From Shewanella mangrovisoli (GTDB lineage: Bacteria > Pseudomonadota > Gammaproteobacteria > Enterobacterales > Shewanellaceae), in assembly GCF_019457635.1 (NCBI RefSeq), contig NZ_CP080412.1:1860001-1924000 (forward strand): a DNA stretch of 64,000 nt. Direction: 5' to 3'. The translations under genes and the position numbers were made by a program. The notes under the pieces were generated by a model. That model worked only from the letters and a program-made list of their open reading frames with translations. It was not told the origin of the DNA and did no database searches. Shown here in pieces: positions 56,660-64,000 of this stretch (position 1 is the stretch's first letter; every line of letters starts with the position of its first letter).

Positions 56660-58594
56660 TTAAGAGGATTTACGAACCCGTAAATACCACTCAGACAGCA
56701 GTCTGACTTGTTTTTTGGTATAGCCTTTCTCCATCATTCGATTAACAAAATCATCGTGTTTACGTTGATCGTCAGTCGAGGTTTTGGCGTTAAAGGAAAT
56801 TACAGGCAATAAGTCCTCTGTATTTGAGAACATTTTTTTCTCAATTACCGTGCGTAGTTTTTCGTAGCTGGTCCAGAGTGGGTTGTTGCCCTCATGGCTT
56901 GCGCGGGCGCGCAGGACAAAGTTAACGATCTCATTACGGAAATCTTTAGGGTTGCTGATCCCCGCGGGTTTTTCGATTTTCTCCAGTTCGGCATTCAGTG
57001 CGGAGCGGTCAAACAATTGGCCGGTTTCGGGGTCACGGTATTCCTGATCTTGGATCCAGAAATCGGCGTAGGTGACATAACGGTCGAAGATATTTTGGCC
57101 GTATTCAGAGTAGGACTCTAAGTACGCGGTTTGGATTTCCTTACCGATAAATTCGACATATTTAGGGATCAAATAGCCTTTTAAGAACTCCAGATAACGT
57201 TCGGCGGTATCGCCGGGGAATTGTTCCTGCTCGATTTGGCGCTCGAGTACATAGAACAAATGGACAGGGTTAGCGGCAATCTCTGAGTGGTCAAAGTTAA
57301 ATACCCGCGACAGGATTTTGAAGGCGAAACGGGTAGAAAGACCGTTCATACCTTCATCAACACCGGCGTAGTCGCGGTACTCTTGGTAGGATTTGGCCTT
57401 AGGATCGGTATCTTTAAGGCTTTCACCATCATAGACCCGCATCTTAGAGTAGATGGAGGAGTTTTCAGGTGTTTTTATCCTCGAGAGCACACTAAATTGC
57501 GCCAAGGTTTCTAAGGTACCAGGTGCACAAGGGGCTTGGGACAACTCGGAGTTTTGCAGTAATTTTTTGTAAATCTGCAATTCTTCCGATACCCGCAGGC
57601 AATAGGGCACTTTGACAATATAAACCCTGTCGAGAAACGCTTCATTGTTCTTATTGTTTTTGAAGGTTGACCATTCTGACTCGTTAGAGTGCGCCAAAAT
57701 GATACCGCTATAGGGCAGGGCGGATAAGCCTTCGGTGCCGTTATAGTTACCTTCTTGGGTGGCAGTGAGCAGTGGGTGTAGCACCTTAATCGGCGCCTTG
57801 AACATTTCCACGAACTCCATCATCCCTTGGTTTGCACGGCAGAGTGCGCCCGAGTAAGCGTAAGCATCGGCATCGTCCTGCGAGAAATGTTCTAGCTGAC
57901 GAATATCAACCTTACCGACCAGGGAGGAAATATCTTGGTTGTTTTCATCCCCAGGCTCGGTTTTGGCAATCGCCAATTGGTCGAGGATAGAGGGGTAGAC
58001 CTTGACCACGCGGAATTTTGAAATATCGCCGCCAAACTCATGCAGACGTTTCACCGCCCAAGGCGACATAATGGTTTTTAGATAACGGGTGGGAATATTA
58101 AACTCATCCCGCAGCAGCTGGCCGTCTTCTTCGACGTCGAAGAGACAGAAGGGGTGGTCATTCACCGGGCTTCTCACGCCATTAGCACTGAGAATATAAA
58201 TGGGCACTTTTTGCATCAGGGCTTTGAGTTTTTCCGCCAATGATGACTTACCGCCACCCACAGGGCCGAGTAAGTACAAAATTTGCTTCGATTCCTCTAA
58301 GCCTTGTGCCGAGTGTTTTAGGTAGGCGACGATTTGTTCAATCGCATCTTCCATACCGTAAAAGTCTTTAAAGGCGGGATAGCGTGAGATAAGTCGATTC
58401 GAAAAGATACGGCTTAGGGTTGGATTTTTCGCGGTATCAATAATTTCGGCTTCGCCGATGGCAAGCAGTAATCGCTCGGACGCTGACATATAAGCACTGC
58501 GATCTTCTTTGCAGATATCGAGGTATTCTTGCAAAGTGTATTCTTCATCGAGTTTTTGTTCGTAGCGCTTTTGGTAATGCTCGAAAATGCCCAT
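56660..58594 (-). CDS. yeaG: PrkA family serine protein kinase YeaG
   Basis: A 644-residue cytosolic AAA+/kinase fusion. The Walker A GPVGGGKSS is at about 110-118, followed by AAA sensor segments, and the C-terminal half is the PrkA kinase-like domain (NEALDRV-like KNNEAFLDRVYIVKVPYCLR, RDFRNEIVNFVLRAR). E. coli YeaG has the same length and autophosphorylates; it is induced by nitrogen starvation and stationary phase. ATG 58594 is set by GGGGG 5-9 nt upstream. Upstream on the minus strand TTGACA (58689-58684) and TAAGAT (58664-58659) are 19 nt apart, a weak promoter candidate. Confidence 0.94.
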   Translation of the reverse strand: MGIFEHYQKRYEQKLDEEYTLQEYLDICKEDRSAYMSASERLLLAIGEAEIIDTAKNPTLSRIFSNRLISRYPAFKDFYGMEDAIEQIVAYLKHSAQGLEESKQILYLLGPVGGGKSSLAEKLKALMQKVPIYILSANGVRSPVNDHPFCLFDVEEDGQLLRDEFNIPTRYLKTIMSPWAVKRLHEFGGDISKFRVVKVYPSILDQLAIAKTEPGDENNQDISSLVGKVDIRQLEHFSQDDADAYAYSGALCRANQGMMEFVEMFKAPIKVLHPLLTATQEGNYNGTEGLSALPYSGIILAHSNESEWSTFKNNKNNEAFLDRVYIVKVPYCLRVSEELQIYKKLLQNSELSQAPCAPGTLETLAQFSVLSRIKTPENSSIYSKMRVYDGESLKDTDPKAKSYQEYRDYAGVDEGMNGLSTRFAFKILSRVFNFDHSEIAANPVHLFYVLERQIEQEQFPGDTAERYLEFLKGYLIPKYVEFIGKEIQTAYLESYSEYGQNIFDRYVTYADFWIQDQEYRDPETGQLFDRSALNAELEKIEKPAGISNPKDFRNEIVNFVLRARASHEGNNPLWTSYEKLRTVIEKKMFSNTEDLLPVISFNAKTSTDDQRKHDDFVNRMMEKGYTKKQVRLLSEWYLRVRKSS

Positions 58595-58798
58595 ATAAAC
58601 CCCCTGAAACGCCAGTGATGTCATGGATGGATAACTGATTTTTCAGCTTCCTACACTAATCTTAGACACAAACTTGCCAGCTGTGTCAAAAAAATATCAA
58701 ATAAAAACAATAACAAATGATTGCAATTGCAATTGTTGCACTTGTAGCGATTGGGCGGGGTTAGACGAAAAGGGAAAGATGGATGATTTGTGAGGCCA

Positions 58799-58826
58799 TA
58801 AAAAAAGAGCCACTTGGGCTCTTTTT
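58799..58826 (-). terminator. Terminator after sodB
   Basis: Stem aaaagagcc with gggctcttttt; T-run on the minus strand. Confidence 0.8.
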
Positions 58827-58845
58827 AGGAATGACTTAGCAGCGA

Positions 58846-59430
58846 TTAGCCAGCGAAATTTTGGTTCACGAAGTCCCAGTTAACTAATTGCCAGAAGTGG
58901 GCTAAGTAGTCAGGACGTACGTTGCGGTAATCGATGTAGTAAGCGTGTTCCCACACGTCAACAGTCAGGATTGGTGTCACAGTGCTGTCAGTCAGAGGCG
59001 TTGCAGCATTGCTAGTGTTAACGATAGCTACAGTGCCATCGGCTTTTTTCACTAACCAAGTCCAAGCGCTACCAAAGTTGTTTACCGCAGAATCGGTAAA
59101 TTGTGCTTTGAATGCGTCGAATGAACCGAATGCAGCATTGATCGCATCAGCCACAGGACCTGTTGGCTCACCGCCAGCGTTAGGCGCTAAGCAGTTCCAG
59201 TAGAAAGTGTGGTTCCAAACTTGAGCTGCGTTGTTAAATACGCCACCAGTAGAAGTCTTGATGATCTCTTCTAAAGATTTACCTGCGAAATCGGTTCCTT
59301 CGATTAAACCGTTTAGCTTAACAACGTAGGTGTTGTGATGCTTGCCGTAGTGGTATTCAATGGTTTCTTGAGAAATGTGTGGTTCTAGTGCGTTCTTTGC
59401 ATATGGTAATGCGGGTAATTCGAAAGCCAT
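58846..59430 (-). CDS. sodB: Iron superoxide dismutase
   Basis: A 194-residue cytosolic Fe-SOD converting superoxide to peroxide and oxygen. Metal ligands are His27, His74, Asp158 and His162, in YHYGKHH, WNHTFYW and DVWEHAYY. FNNAAQ and GSAWTWLV favour iron over manganese. GGAGAG lies upstream of the ATG. It is divergent from grxD, whose product is an Fe-S carrier. Confidence 0.97.
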   Translation of the reverse strand: MAFELPALPYAKNALEPHISQETIEYHYGKHHNTYVVKLNGLIEGTDFAGKSLEEIIKTSTGGVFNNAAQVWNHTFYWNCLAPNAGGEPTGPVADAINAAFGSFDAFKAQFTDSAVNNFGSAWTWLVKKADGTVAIVNTSNAATPLTDSTVTPILTVDVWEHAYYIDYRNVRPDYLAHFWQLVNWDFVNQNFAG

Positions 59431-59485
59431 TAGTATCTCTCCATGGTCTTAGGTTATCGTTTTTTAAACGTGCTCACTGCGCTCT

Positions 59486-59513
59486 ATTGTACCGATAATA
59501 TTTGTGATGTGAA
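59486..59513 (-). promoter_or_regulatory. Candidate sodB promoter
   Basis: On the minus strand TTCACA (59513-59508), 16-nt spacer, TACAAT (59491-59486). A gaatcat/gataat-rich stretch overlaps it and could be a weak Fur-like site, but I do not claim one. Confidence 0.5.
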
Positions 59514-59656
59514 TCATTGTTTGGCTAATTGATTAGATAGGCGTCATCGAAAAACTAATTGTAGGGCATAACCTTACAAACTGTGGGATTTTGTTCTGTG
59601 CCTAGCTGTCGTACAATAGCAGCATTGAGTCAATGTCATCGTACTTAGGAATTAAA

Positions 59657-59989
59657 ATGGAAACAGTAGAGAAAATTAAACAGCAGATCGCTGAAAACCC
59701 AATCATCGTATACATGAAGGGTTCTCCTAAATTACCAAGCTGTGGTTTTTCATCTCAGGTAGCACAAATCATGATCAACTGCGGCGAGCAGTTTGCATTT
59801 GTGGATATTCTCCAGCACCCAGATATCCGTGCTGAATTACCTAAGTATGCAAACTGGCCAACTTTCCCACAATTGTGGATTGAAGGCGAGCTGATTGGTG
59901 GTTGTGATATCGTGGTTGATATGTACCAAAAAGGCGAATTACAGCCGTTAATCAAAGCGACTGCTGATAAATACAAAACCGCAGAGTAA
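59657..59989 (+). CDS. grxD: Monothiol glutaredoxin Grx4
   Basis: A 110-residue CGFS-type glutaredoxin (Cys29-Gly-Phe-Ser32 in LPSCGFSSQ) that carries [2Fe-2S] clusters with BolA-type partners. WPTFPQLWIEGELIGGCDI gives the glutathione-binding TF-P and GGCD motifs. ATG 59657 is chosen because AGGA lies upstream and the family begins there. Followed by a strong terminator. Confidence 0.96.
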   Translation: METVEKIKQQIAENPIIVYMKGSPKLPSCGFSSQVAQIMINCGEQFAFVDILQHPDIRAELPKYANWPTFPQLWIEGELIGGCDIVVDMYQKGELQPLIKATADKYKTAE

Positions 59990-60017
59990 TCACGCGCAAA
60001 AGTGATGAAAGAATAAT

Positions 60018-60054
60018 AAAAAAGCCGTTAAGTGAATAACTTAGCGGCTTTTTT
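60018..60054 (+). terminator. Convergent terminator grxD/uraA
   Basis: Stem aaaagccgttaagt with acttagcggctttt (one T-G pair), 5-nt loop, T-run. Confidence 0.85.
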
Positions 60055-60125
60055 GTTGCCTGCTCCTAACATAAGGCATAAGGATTAGGCGATGAGTGAT
60101 GAACTACTGTGCTAACTCACACTGT

Positions 60126-61364
60126 TTAGTGTGATGCAGCGTCACGCTCGTGGTGTTTGCTCGCGGGTAATAGCAGATTCATGGTGATGGCCACAATACC
60201 ACAGAGGCTGATGCCTGTGAGGCTGAAGGAGCCGATGCCAAAGGCCATACCACCGATACCAAATACCAGTGTCACGCCGACAATGCTTAAGTTACGTGGC
60301 TCGGATAAATCCACGTGATTACGGATTAGGGTATTTAAGCCCACTGCGGCTATAGAACCAAAGAGCAAACACATAATGCCGCCCATCACTGGGACGGGAA
60401 TCGTTTGCATCAGAGCGCCTAACTTACCCACGAAGGCCAAGGTAATAGCGGTAATCGCCGTCCACGTCATGATTTTGGGGTCGAAGTTACGGGTTAAAGT
60501 CACAGCGCCTGTCACTTCAGAATAAGTCGTGTTTGGTGGACCGCCGAAGGCCGCTGCGGCAATTGTCGCGACGCCGTCACCGGTTAAGGTGCGATGCAGG
60601 CCGGGTTTTTTCATAAAGTCTTTACCTGTGACATTAGAAATCGCCAGGATATCACCAATATGTTCAACCGCAGGCGCAATCGCAACTGGGATCATAAAGG
60701 CGATGGCATGCCAGTTAAATTCGGGCGCGACAAATTTCGGAATAGCAATCCAGCTTGCCGCGGTAACCACTGCAAAATCCACGATACCAAAGGCAAGACT
60801 TAGGCCATAACCCACCACAATCCCCGCCAGAATCGGCATGACTTTAAGTAAGCCCTTGGCAAAAATAGCCACAGCTATAGTGGTACAGAGTGAGGCGAGG
60901 GAAATAATCAAAGCCGTATTGGTGGGGACGAGCGTTAAACTGCCATCTCCACTTTTACCCAGTGCCATATTCACCGCCACTGGTGCTAAACCTAGACCAA
61001 TGATAATAATCACTGGGCCAACCACCACAGGCGGTAGCAGCTTATGGATAAAGTCGGTGCCGCGCACTTTAACGAGTGCCCCAAGGAGCACATAGACTAG
61101 ACCCGCGGCAATGATGCCGCCCATGGTTGATGGGATCCCCCAGGTTTGTACTCCATACAGAATTGGAGCAATAAAAGCGAAGGAGGAGGCGAGGAAGATA
61201 GGGACTTGGCGTTTCGTGATCAACTGAAACAATAGCGTACCAATACCCGCGGTAAACAGGGCGACACTGGTATCAAGCCCCGTGAGTAGCGGCATTAGCA
61301 CTAGGGCGCCAAATGCAACAAACAGCATTTGTGCGCCCTGAAGTGGAATAGCGAGTCGTTTCAT
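60126..61364 (-). CDS. uraA: Uracil permease, NCS2 family
   Basis: A 412-residue inner-membrane symporter of the nucleobase-ascorbate (NCS2) family, with about 14 hydrophobic segments. It has the motif region PVAIAPAVEHIGDILAISNVTG (conserved Glu for base binding) and the FGGPPNTTYSEVTGAV signature. It resembles E. coli UraA (429 residues), so uracil is the likely substrate, with xanthine as an alternative in the family. GAGAA precedes the ATG. No upp gene is adjacent. Confidence 0.9.
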   Translation of the reverse strand: MKRLAIPLQGAQMLFVAFGALVLMPLLTGLDTSVALFTAGIGTLLFQLITKRQVPIFLASSFAFIAPILYGVQTWGIPSTMGGIIAAGLVYVLLGALVKVRGTDFIHKLLPPVVVGPVIIIIGLGLAPVAVNMALGKSGDGSLTLVPTNTALIISLASLCTTIAVAIFAKGLLKVMPILAGIVVGYGLSLAFGIVDFAVVTAASWIAIPKFVAPEFNWHAIAFMIPVAIAPAVEHIGDILAISNVTGKDFMKKPGLHRTLTGDGVATIAAAAFGGPPNTTYSEVTGAVTLTRNFDPKIMTWTAITAITLAFVGKLGALMQTIPVPVMGGIMCLLFGSIAAVGLNTLIRNHVDLSEPRNLSIVGVTLVFGIGGMAFGIGSFSLTGISLCGIVAITMNLLLPASKHHERDAASH

Positions 61365-61579
61365 TTATTATTCTCGTAAATTTAGGGTAAACCGCGAGAT
61401 GATAACAGTTTGTTGCTATATGTTCCTTATAAAATGGCTCGTTTGCGGGTAAGGATCACTGTTTTATTGCCAAAGCGAGTGGCAGCACTTAATCCGTGCT
61501 GGAAATCTCCCCAAGACTCGCTAAAGGCGCTAACTATGGTACAATTTGCACTATCTGACGTTACTTCAACTACTCAAAG

Positions 61580-62662
61580 ATGCTGAAATTCCTATTAAAG
61601 CCAAGCTTACTCGCGTTTTTATACTGCCTGTTTACCGTTAATAGCCTGCAAGCTGTTGAAGTGAGTAAATTAGATGAAGCCGATGTGCCCGTGGCTTCCC
61701 GCGCCGTGCCTGAACGGAATAAAGCCCTTAAAGCCGCGCTGGAAAAAGTGATCATTAAGAATACCGGGACTGCGCGCTCTTTGGATAACGGCGTTATCCA
61801 ATCGCAACTGGCCAATCCCGATGCACTGCTCAGCCAATATGGTTATGTGGAGCAAAATGGCCAACTGTTGTTAAAAGCCAACTTTGAGCATCGCCGCATT
61901 ATTACCCTGTTACGTCAGGCCCAATTACCTGTGTGGGGCATTCAACGTCCACTGACACTCTTTTGGGTTGCCATGCCAAGTGAAGGTGACACGATTTTAC
62001 TGAGTGACTCATCGACCTTAGCCGAGCGTCAGGCATTTACGACTTTTTCCGATGAACGCGGTATTCCTGTCATGCTTCCGATCCTCGATCTCGATGAGTT
62101 GATGGGCATCAATCCCAATGATGTCAAAGGCATGTTTGCCGATATCGTGGCAAGTGTCTCGGGACGTTATCAAGCCGACTTCTTAGCCCTCGTCGCGATT
62201 GACCCTGCGGGAAACCAAGTGCGTTATCGCTTAAACTTGTATACCAAGGCCACGATCGACTCATTAACGCCGCCACTGTTTAGCTTTAATGGCACAGCAG
62301 AAAATAGCGCGCAGGCGATCACTGCTATGATGGCGGCGCTAGGCGATTACTATTTTACTAAGTACGCCATCGCCGATTCAGGCGAGCAGGTCGGCGCCAG
62401 TGTGACCTTTGTGAACATTGATAAAATGGCGCAGCTGGTTGAAGTCGAAAAATACTTAAAACAACTCAGCGCCGTGAAGAATGCGACGCTGTCGCGCATC
62501 CAAGGTAATACCGCGACGTTTTCCTTGGATTTGTTTGGTTCTCAGACCGACTTTGAGCGTTTACTGAGTCTAGAGCCACGAATTTCGGTGGTGGCGCCAG
62601 GGGAGTTTTCTGCCGGTGCCAGCCCTGCGGGTAAAACTGTCTACCAATGGCGGTTACCTTAA
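61580..62662 (+). CDS. DUF2066 secreted protein
   Basis: A 360-residue protein with a signal peptide (cut after LQA, about residue 25) and the DUF2066 fold: an N-terminal part with VPVASRAVPERNKALKAALEKVIIKNTG and QYGYVEQNGQLLLKANFEHRRIITLL, followed by WVAMPSEGD. DUF2066 is widespread next to hda in related bacteria, as here, 79 nt upstream. Function unknown; probably periplasmic. Confidence 0.8.
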   Translation: MLKFLLKPSLLAFLYCLFTVNSLQAVEVSKLDEADVPVASRAVPERNKALKAALEKVIIKNTGTARSLDNGVIQSQLANPDALLSQYGYVEQNGQLLLKANFEHRRIITLLRQAQLPVWGIQRPLTLFWVAMPSEGDTILLSDSSTLAERQAFTTFSDERGIPVMLPILDLDELMGINPNDVKGMFADIVASVSGRYQADFLALVAIDPAGNQVRYRLNLYTKATIDSLTPPLFSFNGTAENSAQAITAMMAALGDYYFTKYAIADSGEQVGASVTFVNIDKMAQLVEVEKYLKQLSAVKNATLSRIQGNTATFSLDLFGSQTDFERLLSLEPRISVVAPGEFSAGASPAGKTVYQWRLP

Positions 62663-62741
62663 ACTTCCCTCGTCGTGACTGGGCATACCTGTGCTCAGTT
62701 ATGTGGGGGAGTCGATAATTTATTGATATTGAGACGTACGA

Positions 62742-63452
62742 GTGCCATTAAACTCACCGCTACAACTGTCGTTACCGGTTTACTTACCGGATGATGAAAC
62801 CTTTAACAGTTATTATCCGGCAGCGGGTAATGACGAACTTATCCAAAAGTTGCGCGCCAATGCCGAAGGCCAAGGTGAAGCCGCTATCTATGTGTGGGGA
62901 CCTGTGAAATCGGGTCGGACTCACTTAATGCACGCCGCCTGTGCCCATGCCAATGAACTCGACCGCCGCAGTTTTTACCTTCCCCTTGGCATTCATGCGA
63001 GTATCTCGACTGCGCTGTTGGAAGGTTTAGAACAGCTCGATTTGATCTGCATCGATGATGTGGATGACATTGCGGGTCACCCGATTTGGGAAGAAGCTAT
63101 ATTCGATTTATACAATCGTGTCGCGGAGAACAAGCGTTGTGCGCTGGTAGTCAGCGGCCGCTCGGCGCCCGCGGATGCAGGCTTCTTGTTGCCTGATTTA
63201 GTCTCTAGAATGCAGTGGGGACTCAATTATCAGCTGCAACCTATGGCCGATGATGAAAAGTTAGCTGCATTGCAACGCCGTGCAGCGATGCGCGGATTAC
63301 AGTTGCCCGAAGACGTGGGCCGTTTCTTGCTGAACCGCATGGCAAGGGATCTACGTACCTTGTTTGATGTGTTAGATAAACTGGATAAGGCATCCCTCGT
63401 ACATCAGCGCAAGCTCACGATTCCTTTTGCTAAAGAAATGCTCCACCTGTAA
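62742..63452 (+). CDS. hda: DnaA inactivator Hda
   Basis: A 236-residue AAA+ protein that, bound to the beta clamp, stimulates ATP hydrolysis by DnaA and so limits replication initiation. The N-terminal clamp-binding motif LQLSLPVYLPDDETF, a P-loop VWGPVKSGRTHLMHAA, Walker B-like LICIDDVDDIAG, the LVSRMQWGLNYQLQP box and the end RKLTIPFAKEMLHL match E. coli Hda. The start is GTG at 62742, with a weak GAG upstream. Confidence 0.93.
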   Translation: MPLNSPLQLSLPVYLPDDETFNSYYPAAGNDELIQKLRANAEGQGEAAIYVWGPVKSGRTHLMHAACAHANELDRRSFYLPLGIHASISTALLEGLEQLDLICIDDVDDIAGHPIWEEAIFDLYNRVAENKRCALVVSGRSAPADAGFLLPDLVSRMQWGLNYQLQPMADDEKLAALQRRAAMRGLQLPEDVGRFLLNRMARDLRTLFDVLDKLDKASLVHQRKLTIPFAKEMLHL

Positions 63453-63518
63453 TCGCATTGACTTACAGTTAGTTACTGTTAATCGAAAAGCCTGTGTTAA
63501 TAAGCATTCAGCGTTAAC

Positions 63519-63550
63519 AAAAAGCCCGTCGTATCACGACGGGCTTTTTT
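63519..63550 (+). terminator. Terminator after hda
   Basis: Stem aaagcccgtcgt with acgacgggctttt, 3-nt loop, T6. Confidence 0.85.
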
Positions 63551-63635
63551 ATCTCTACTTATCTCACATCTATCGCTAACATTAGGTCTGCTAGCAGGCT
63601 TGAGTCTAGTGTATCTGCCGATTTAGCAATCTAGA

Positions 63636-64000
63636 TCACTGTTGTGGATGACGGTGACGATCGCCACTGAAACGGAGCTCTGGCTCGGTAAGCGTTTCGC
63701 TACTTGTCGCAACTCCTTGTAGTCCTCTCACTGTGGTATTGGGTGAAATCCCCAGGGTTTGGCGCCAGCTTTGGCCTTGAGTCATAGCAATGGGCTCGGG
63801 CAGGCTCGTGAGCAGGCTGATGCCGTCAAGCTCTGGCAACATGCCATCGATCACCAAGGCTGCGCGGTTCGCCAGACTATCATCACCAATTCGTCCCCTT
63901 TGTCCCCAGTCAACAATCACTGTATCTGCTGTAAGAACTGCGGGTAGGTTAGTGACGGCCACATCGCGCTGGATTTGATAGCGATAGCTCATCATGGCTT
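63636..64000 (-). CDS. Unknown protein, possibly cut by the window edge
   Basis: A frame of at least 119 codons ending at 63636. It starts with two adjacent ATGs (63995, 63992) 5 nt from the window edge and stays open to the edge, so the gene may begin outside. The sequence (VTNLPAVLTADTVIVDWGQRGRIGDD; WRQTLGIS) looks like a real protein, with a His/Pro-rich end, but I do not recognise it. It converges with hda. Confidence 0.4.
   Translation of the reverse strand, partial: AMMSYRYQIQRDVAVTNLPAVLTADTVIVDWGQRGRIGDDSLANRAALVIDGMLPELDGISLLTSLPEPIAMTQGQSWRQTLGISPNTTVRGLQGVATSSETLTEPELRFSGDRHRHPQQ

Noticed and set aside
59486..59530. Fur box in the sodB promoter
   Set aside because: Only partial gataat/aatcat-like hexamers are visible; not enough for a call by eye.

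Overview
The window reads as a chromosomal segment of a Shewanella-type marine or sediment gammaproteobacterium. Many proteins are close to their Escherichia coli counterparts (FabA, RMF, UvrY, UvrC, FadR, NhaB, DsbB, SodB, GrxD, Hda). Several neighbourhoods follow enterobacterial order: rlmL/uup followed by rmf and fabA with a lon-like gene; uvrY-uvrC-pgsA followed by tRNA-Gly, -Cys and -Leu; fadR divergent from nhaB and dsbB. Families I associate with Shewanella and relatives (an ExeS-type nuclease, DUF3466, DUF3802, DUF2066, DUF2157/DUF4401) sit between these blocks. No phage, insertion sequence, CRISPR array, integron or rRNA operon was seen. The window looks like core genome with lineage-specific inserts.

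Layout. 0-6 kb: a DUF2057 protein, periplasmic CpdB and an M3 peptidyl-dipeptidase. 6-12.4 kb: a 2OG-Fe(II) oxygenase, two GNAT acetyltransferases, small envelope proteins and a three-gene membrane operon (DUF2157, DUF4401, GDYXXLXY). 12.6-18.7 kb: a secreted nuclease, a small unknown protein, then three uncharacterised genes (two very acidic) downstream of a J-domain gene on the minus strand. 19-30 kb: three identical initiator tRNAs, rlmL, a glutaredoxin, uup, a DUF3466 protein, rmf, fabA, a Lon-family protease and two tRNA-Ser genes with unusual repeated downstream modules. 30-34.4 kb: uvrY-uvrC-pgsA and a tRNA Gly-Cys-Leu-Leu cluster whose leader carries a broken tRNA-Gly. 34.7-38.8 kb: an HU-like protein, an ABC-2 exporter, YceH and CvfB, all minus strand. 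39-43 kb: a polyamine locus, speA behind a roughly 640-nt leader and a eukaryotic-type S-adenosylmethionine decarboxylase. 43-50 kb: pdxH, yaiI, yceI, several small proteins, a tandem retropepsin-like lipoprotein and an orphan sensor kinase. 50-59 kb: dsbB, nhaB, fadR, then ycgB-yeaH-yeaG. 59-64 kb: sodB, grxD, uraA, a DUF2066 protein and hda.

The signals most worth following are: (1) the speA leader, with two candidate upstream ORFs and an intrinsic terminator ending 19 nt before the speA start codon, which looks like an attenuator; (2) reiterated tRNA-Ser 3'-end plus hairpin modules of about 90 nt after both tRNA-Ser genes, formally like the rtT repeats of E. coli tyrT; (3) decayed tRNA copies next to intact tRNA-fMet and tRNA-Gly; (4) the eukaryote-like AdoMet decarboxylase beside speA; (5) the conserved-looking but unexplained operons (J-domain plus acidic proteins; DUF2157/DUF4401/GDYXXLXY). 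All calls were made by reading the sequence; no database search was run.
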